Positions 62,960 to 64,000 of a DNA stretch of 64,000 bases are shown piece by piece. A program made the position numbers and the translations under genes. This stretch comes from Petrolisthes cinctipes (Eukaryota; Arthropoda; Malacostraca; Decapoda; Porcellanidae): contig JAWQEG010000486.1 in the NCBI GenBank assembly GCA_033782935.1, positions 930,001-994,000 of the forward strand, given 5' to 3'. Every line of letters begins with the position of its first letter. Position 1 is the first letter of the stretch. A model generated the notes under the pieces. The model made no database searches. It saw nothing but the letters and a program-made list of their open reading frames with translations, and was not told the DNA's origin.

Positions 62960-64000
62960 TAGGCATGTACAGATCGCTGCTGGGACCCCAAATTATCGAA
63001 TTTTCGGATGTTTTGAGCCTGAATTTGAGATATAAACGATTACAGAAGATGCATGCACATATCGACTTTTGGGCACCTAAAATATCGATTTTAAGCATTT
63101 TTTGAGCCTATATTTTGAAAACATTCTAGCACTGAGTAGGCATGTACAGATCGCTTCAGGGACCCCAAAATATCGAATTTTCGGGTGTTTTGAGCCTGAA
63201 TTTGAGATATAAACGGGTACTGAAGATGCATGCACATATCGATTTTCTGCACCTAAAACATCGATTTTGAGCATGTTTTGGGCCTGAATTTTGAAAATAC
63301 TCTAACACGGAGTAGGCATGTACAGATCGCTTTTGGGACCCCAAAATATCGAATTTTCGGGTGTTTAGGGCCAGAATTTGAGATATAAACGGGTACAGAA
63401 GATGAATGCACATATCGACTTTTGGGCACCTAAAAGATCGATTTTCAGTATGTTTTTGGCCTGTATTCTGAAAATACTCTAACACGGAGTAGGAATGTAC
63501 AGATCGCTTCTGTGACCCCTAAAAATCGAATTTTCGGGTGTTTTGGGACTGAATTTGAGATATCGATTTTTTGGCACCTAAAATATCGATTTTATAGCAT
63601 GTATATTTTGAAAATATTCTAGCACTGAGTAGGCATGTACAGATTGCTTCTGAAACCGCAAAATATTGAATTTTCGGGTGTTTTGAGCCTGAATTTGAGA
63701 TATAAACGGGTACCGAAGATGCATGCACATATCGACTTTTGGGCACCTAAAATATCGATTTTAAGCATGTTTTGAGCCTATATTTTGAAAACATTCCAGC
63801 ACTGAGTAGGCATGTACAGATTGCTTCTGGGACCCCAAAATATTGAATTTTCGGGTGTTTTGAGCTTGAATTTGAGATATAAACGAGTACAGAGGATGCA
63901 TGCACATATCGACCTTTGGGCACCTAAAATATCGATTTTGAGCTTGTTTTGAGCCTATATTTTGAAAATATTCTAGCACTGAGTAGGCATGTACATTTAG
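62960..64000. repeat. Final right-domain monomers up to the window edge
   Basis: About six monomers. Near 63590-63610 a unit is shortened (TTATAGCATGTATATTTTG) by loss of the TTTTTAGCC stretch. The last monomer is cut by the window. Its final bases, GTACATTTAG, depart from the expected GTACAGATCG. Confidence 0.82.

Larger units (their letters stand above)
1..64000. repeat. Continuous 176-177 bp satellite array filling the window
   Basis: Every part of the window aligns to one repeat unit running in one direction. Landmarks recur in fixed order: GGGACCCCAAAATATCGAAT, CGGGTGTTTTGAGCCTGAAT, AAACGGGTACAGAAGATGCA, GGGCACCTAAAATATCGATT, AGCATGTTTTGGGCCTGTAT, GGAGTAGGCATGTACAGATC. A hand-counted unit has about 41% G+C. 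I saw no inverted segment, no mobile-element insertion and no stretch of non-repeat sequence. Known biology: megabase arrays of nucleosome-length satellites with higher-order repeats commonly form centromeres or pericentromeric heterochromatin in eukaryotes. Inference: this is such an array. I cannot name the species or family; a subtelomeric or knob satellite would look similar from sequence alone. Confidence 0.97.

Noticed and set aside
1..64000. CRISPR array
   Set aside because: Repeats are contiguous at 176 bp with no unique spacers, far from the 20-50 bp repeat and spacer pattern.
1..64000. Mobile element, LTR or terminal inverted repeats
   Set aside because: No break in the satellite pattern, no target-site duplication around foreign sequence and no reverse-transcriptase or transposase-like frame was seen.
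63990..64000. Start of a telomeric repeat (TTTAG at the very end)
   Set aside because: Five bases are far too few. No TTTAGGG or TTAGGG tandem is present anywhere I looked.
1..64000. tRNA, rRNA or snRNA genes
   Set aside because: No segment departs from the satellite consensus for long enough to hold one, and none of their conserved motifs was recognised.
1..64000. A new protein-based system (defence, toxin, biosynthesis)
   Set aside because: There is no coding capacity outside repeat shadows, so the interest here lies in the structure of the array.

Overview
The whole window (1-64000) is one uninterrupted array of a eukaryotic satellite DNA. The unit is about 176-177 bp, repeated head to tail always in the same orientation, roughly 370 times. 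I find no protein-coding gene, tRNA, rRNA, transposon, CRISPR array or unique spacer. A long homogeneous array with a nucleosome-sized unit and nested higher-order repeats (HORs) is typical of centromeric or pericentromeric DNA in plants and animals. I do not recognise the satellite family, so the species and the centromeric role are inference.

The 176-177 bp unit is itself an ancient dimer of two half-units, here called A (88-89 bp, starting GGGACCCC) and B (88 bp, starting GGGCACC). By hand alignment they are about two-thirds identical. Both carry A/T tracts spaced about 10-11 bp apart. Three deletion variants recur: 147-148 bp units (29 bp lost from A between two ATAT copies), 158 bp units (18 bp lost from B), and smaller 4, 8, 10 and 16 bp losses, mostly near the end of B. 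The order of these variants and of point variants defines the HORs.

Layout: 1-4895 irregular, with an imperfect copy pair at 2.68 kb offset; 4896-8291 two tandem 1696 bp units (10-mers); 8292-11089 irregular; 11090-14116 three tandem 1009 bp units (6-mers); 13350-22820 a large duplication whose copies differ by one 324 bp step; 22940-30302 a 2376/4752 bp HOR in which the middle unit has a swapped half; 30305-32620 two 1186 bp units (7-mers); 32621-34884 irregular; 34885-37785 two 1492 bp units (9-mers); 38644-43055 three copies of a 1011 bp 6-mer, one set apart by a 1.5 kb block.

At about 44.2-44.6 kb the array changes subfamily. The left domain has GAGGTTGAATTT, GGACACTT and GTCACCTAAATGATCG variants. 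The right domain has GTTTAGGGCCAGAATTTG, GGGCATCTAAAAT, CTTTTTGGCACC and GCCTTTACGCACC variants. The right domain is organised around a macro-repeat of about 4.5-5.5 kb (46320-50841, 50842-56350, partial third copy to about 58660), whose copies differ mostly by whole-monomer gains and losses, followed by less regular sequence to the end.

Many open frames exist on the minus strand, up to 210 codons. They follow from few stop codons in the repeat plus a 177 bp (59-codon) length, and I do not regard them as genes. Block edges were placed by eye from matching offsets and are good to about a few tens of bases.
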